A stretch of DNA of 7,329 bases, taken from contig JAFDHW010000115.1 of assembly GCA_019308705.1 (NCBI GenBank), forward strand, positions 1 to 7,329, given 5' to 3'. Numbering within the stretch: the stretch's first letter is position 1; each line of letters opens with the position of its first letter. The notes below the pieces were generated by a model. That model saw nothing but the letters and a program-made list of their open reading frames with translations, was not told the origin of the DNA and made no database searches. This stretch comes from Deltaproteobacteria bacterium. GTDB taxonomy: Bacteria; Desulfobacterota; Desulfobacteria; Desulfobacterales; Desulfatibacillaceae. Made by a program: the position numbers and the translations under genes. Below, piece after piece: positions 5,515-7,329 of the stretch.

Positions 5515-6126
5515 ATGAACGACTACCGTGCAGACCACGCCCACGCCCACGCCCTGGTGCGAAACTGGCTCGAGCAGGCCTCCCGGGCCGAAAGGGACCG
5601 CCTGCTCGAACAGGCCGCGCCCTACCTCTCCTTCCGGCGGGAGGTGGACGCGTACACCGGCAAGTACTTTTCCGCCCATTGCACCGCCGCCTGCTTCACG
5701 GACCAAAAAAGCGCCTGCTGCTCGCGCGACGGCATCCTCACCTGGTTCGCGGACCACGTGGTAAACGGCCTGCTCTCCGGCCCGGAAGGGGTGGATTCCC
5801 TGCTCGCCCGCCTCGAGAACCCGCCCCCGGGCCGCCGCTGCGTGTATTTGTCCGGCTCCGGCTGCGCCTGGACGCTTTCGCCCCTGGTGTGCGCCATGTT
5901 CCTCTGCGCCCCGGCCAAGGAGGAGGTGTTTTCCGGAAATCCCTCCGCCAAGGCCGAGTGGGAGGCCTTGAAGGTCAGGGAAAAAGCCTTCACCTGGCCC
6001 GACCGCCCCGTACTCTTCGAGGCCATGGAAGCCCTGTTCATCGGCCGGGGCCACACCTCCCCCCTCATGCACATCCACCGGTCCCCCGGCCTGCTCATGG
6101 TGAAAAAGCGCGCGGGGAGAACATAA
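5515..6126 (+). CDS. YkgJ-like cysteine-cluster protein (putative Zn/Fe-chelating)
   Basis: A 203-residue soluble protein with eight cysteines: C56, C60, C68, C69, then C109, C117, C126, C131. The second block (CVYLSGSGCAWTLSPLVC, then C131) closely follows the C-x7-C-x8-C arrangement of the YkgJ/CxxCxxCC family (zinc- or iron-chelating domain, often called UPF0153). CC followed by a helix-like GILTWFADHVV (73-83) also fits. The first block is C-x3-C-x7-CC, wider than the usual CxxCxxCC, so it is a divergent member. No membrane segment or signal peptide is seen. Residues 8-13 are HAHAHA, encoded by three perfect CACGCC hexamers (5536-5553). It is the only plus-strand gene, divergent from the phosphatase and ending 16 bp from the convergent aminotransferase stop. 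The biochemical role of the family is poorly defined; metal binding is inferred from the cysteines. Gene reality is high, family moderately sure. Confidence 0.75.
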   Translation: MNDYRADHAHAHALVRNWLEQASRAERDRLLEQAAPYLSFRREVDAYTGKYFSAHCTAACFTDQKSACCSRDGILTWFADHVVNGLLSGPEGVDSLLARLENPPPGRRCVYLSGSGCAWTLSPLVCAMFLCAPAKEEVFSGNPSAKAEWEALKVREKAFTWPDRPVLFEAMEALFIGRGHTSPLMHIHRSPGLLMVKKRAGRT

Positions 6127-6142
6127 AAACGCCCGGAGCCTT

Positions 6143-7201
6143 CTATCCCAGCGCCTCTTTTACGGCCTTGACCACAGCCTTCGTTTCCCGGCGGGAAAGC
6201 GAGGGGTAGATGGGAATGGACACGAAGTGTTTGCGGCAGGACCTGGCCCCGGGGTAATCGGGGAGGCCCAGGGCCATGTGCAGGGGTTCGGGCACGGGGA
6301 GTTCGGCGGACGCCCCCCGGGCCTGGATACGGGCCACGGCTTCGTCGGCGTCTCCGGGGACCTTGAGCACGAACCGGTAGAACACGTGGCCCGGGGCGTC
6401 GGGGAGGATGGCCGCGTCCAGGCCGGAAAACGCCCTGCCGAAATCGTGGGCCAAACGCCTGCGGGCTTCCACGAACCCGGGCAGTTTCCTTAGCTGCGCC
6501 CTGCCCATGGCGGCCGCCACGTCCGTCATCTTGGCGTTGTACCGCCCTTCCGGGGACGGGGGGACGTCGCTTTCGCGCATGGCGCGCGCCTTCCGGGCCA
6601 CGGTTTCATCCGGGGTGAGCACCATGCCGCCCTCGCCCGTGCACAGCATCTTGGTGGCGTAGAAGGAGAACACGGCGGCGTGGGACAAGCTGCCCACGGG
6701 CCGGTTGTTCACCACCGCGCCCACGGCCTGGGCGCAGTCCTCCACCACGGGCACGGAAAGGGCCTTGTACGCCGCCGGGTCCACGGGGCGGCCGAACAGG
6801 TGCACGGCCACCACGGCGCGGGTCTTGTCCGTCTTGCGCGCCATGGCGTCTTCCATGTCCATGCACCCGGTTTCCGGGTCCACGTCCGCGGGCACGGGGG
6901 TAGCCCCGGCCCACAGCACGGCGTTGGCCACGGCAGGGCACACGTAAGCGGGCACGATGACCTCGGTCCCCGGCCCGGCGGAAAGCCCGGCCAGGGCGAA
7001 TGCCAGGGCCGCGGTGCCCGAGCCGGTCGCCACGGCGTGTTCCACGCCCACCGCGCGTGCCATTTCGCGCTCAAAGGCCGCCACTTCCGGCCCCATGGCG
7101 ACCTGGCCGCTCCGCAGCACCTCGTCCACGGCCCGGCGCTCCTCGGGGCCCAGCGTGGGCCGGGAGTGGGGAATGCGGATGGCGGTGTCCTGGAAATCCA
7201 T
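6143..7201 (-). CDS. DegT/DnrJ/EryC1/StrS-family PLP aminotransferase
   Basis: A 352-residue fold-type I aminotransferase of the sugar-aminotransferase family, which typically transfers amino groups from glutamate to keto-sugar nucleotides for surface polysaccharide or secondary metabolites. Seen in order: ATGSGTAALAFAL (58-70, phosphate-binding loop), YVCPAVANAV (86-95), VHLFGRPVD (133-141), the cofactor-contacting VVEDCAQ (152-158, D155), FSFYATKM with Schiff-base lysine K184, GEGGMV (189-194), and YNAKMTDVAAAMGRAQL (221-237), a hallmark of the family. It is slightly short (many members have 370-390 residues) but motifs and both ends are intact. ATG 7201 is preceded by GGGGA about 9 nt upstream, whose first G is the final base of the 19-bp repeat, so the repeat forms its immediate 5' region. 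Its transcript converges with the YkgJ-like gene across 16 bp with no visible terminator. Substrate unknown; an amino-sugar feeding the neighbouring glycosyltransferase is plausible inference. Confidence 0.94.
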   Translation of the reverse strand: MDFQDTAIRIPHSRPTLGPEERRAVDEVLRSGQVAMGPEVAAFEREMARAVGVEHAVATGSGTAALAFALAGLSAGPGTEVIVPAYVCPAVANAVLWAGATPVPADVDPETGCMDMEDAMARKTDKTRAVVAVHLFGRPVDPAAYKALSVPVVEDCAQAVGAVVNNRPVGSLSHAAVFSFYATKMLCTGEGGMVLTPDETVARKARAMRESDVPPSPEGRYNAKMTDVAAAMGRAQLRKLPGFVEARRRLAHDFGRAFSGLDAAILPDAPGHVFYRFVLKVPGDADEAVARIQARGASAELPVPEPLHMALGLPDYPGARSCRKHFVSIPIYPSLSRRETKAVVKAVKEALG

Positions 7202-7214
7202 TGGCGGATATCCC

Positions 7215-7233
7215 CTAGCCCGGATTATTCACG
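7215..7233 (-). repeat. Right arm of 19-bp perfect inverted repeat
   Basis: The plus strand reads CTAGCCCGGATTATTCACG, the exact reverse complement of 120-138. It lies 13 bp upstream of the aminotransferase ATG. On that gene's strand it contains AATAAT, which resembles a -10 box, but there is no -35 match at 16-18 bp spacing, so a promoter role is only possible. The outer flanks of the two arms do not resemble each other. Confidence 0.93.
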
Positions 7234-7237
7234 GGTT

Positions 7238-7321
7238 CGATTCGCGCGAGAGCAAGGAAGGAGGAGGGAAGCTGTACTTTTGTACCGCGACCGCCTCCTG
7301 ACGCAGCTATCGCGTGAATCG
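7238..7321. repeat. 84-nt imperfect hairpin just outside the right repeat arm
   Basis: The outer stem pairs 7238-7253 with 7306-7321 (14 Watson-Crick pairs, one G-T, one mismatch). The middle stem pairs 7259-7267 with 7291-7299 (8 of 9). The tip is GC/GC and GTAC-TTTT-GTAC (7274-7285). All are centred on the same point near 7279.5, so this is one long near-palindrome. Its right arm holds CGTGAATCGGGCT (7313-7325), equal to the 19-bp repeat's CGTGAATAATCCGGGCT with four bases missing. It is not an obvious intrinsic terminator, since no T-run follows the stem. It could be a dispersed repeat, a structured RNA or a protein-binding site. Confidence 0.65.
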
Positions 7322-7329
7322 GGCTCGCC

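Noticed and set aside
5416..6078. Minus-strand open frame opposite the YkgJ-like gene
   Set aside because: No motif and Gly-rich shadow composition; the plus-strand frame carries the structured cysteine pattern.
6127..6142. Shared bidirectional terminator between the convergent YkgJ-like and aminotransferase genes
   Set aside because: The 16-bp gap and nearby bases show no stem followed by a T-run on either strand.
112..7241. Target-site duplication flanking the 19-bp arms
   Set aside because: Bases just outside the arms (TCAGGCTT on the left, GGTTCGAT on the right) do not match as direct repeats.
7202..7329. Integron attC site as explanation of the right-end hairpin
   Set aside because: No GTTRRRY/RYYYAAC core pair is found at the stem ends and no integrase gene is present.
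1..7329. CRISPR arrays, tRNA or rRNA genes, insertion-sequence transposases
   Set aside because: No regularly spaced repeats, no recognisable tRNA/rRNA sequence and no transposase motif on either strand.

Overview
This is a GC-rich bacterial window (roughly two thirds G+C by eye) holding six intact protein genes. Their content (a cobalamin-type radical SAM protein, a dolichol-phosphate-mannose-like glycosyltransferase, a Ser/Thr kinase with a PP2C phosphatase, and a divergent YkgJ-like cysteine-cluster protein) would fit a Desulfobacterota (former Deltaproteobacteria) genome. That assignment is an impression from protein style, not proven.

Layout from left to right: a short flank of about 43% G+C (1-119) with a hairpin; a 19-bp repeat arm (120-138); the radical SAM gene (196-1608, minus) and the glycosyltransferase gene (1601-2653, minus), which overlap by 8 bp; a 125-bp gap; the kinase (2779-4488, minus) and the PP2C phosphatase (4521-5279, minus), 32 bp apart; a 235-bp divergent regulatory region; the YkgJ-like gene (5515-6126, plus); a DegT/DnrJ/EryC1/StrS-type aminotransferase (6143-7201, minus) convergent with it; the second 19-bp arm (7215-7233) in inverted orientation; and an 84-nt imperfect hairpin (7238-7321) at the right edge.

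The genes form three likely transcription units: phosphatase-kinase, possibly reading on into glycosyltransferase-radical SAM; the YkgJ-like gene alone; and the aminotransferase. Phosphatase and kinase look like a matched reversible-phosphorylation pair, the kinase carrying a zinc ribbon and about six membrane helices. Glycosyltransferase and radical SAM protein are probably co-translated and act on a membrane-linked lipid or glycan. The aminotransferase could supply an amino-sugar to such a pathway. No substrate can be read from the sequence.

The most striking non-coding signal is the perfect 19-bp inverted repeat framing all six genes, with a hairpin just outside each arm and a further 10-bp core copy in the central divergent promoter region. 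No transposase, integrase or target-site duplication is visible, so it may be the boundary of a non-autonomous mobile unit, a dispersed genomic repeat, or a shared regulatory motif.
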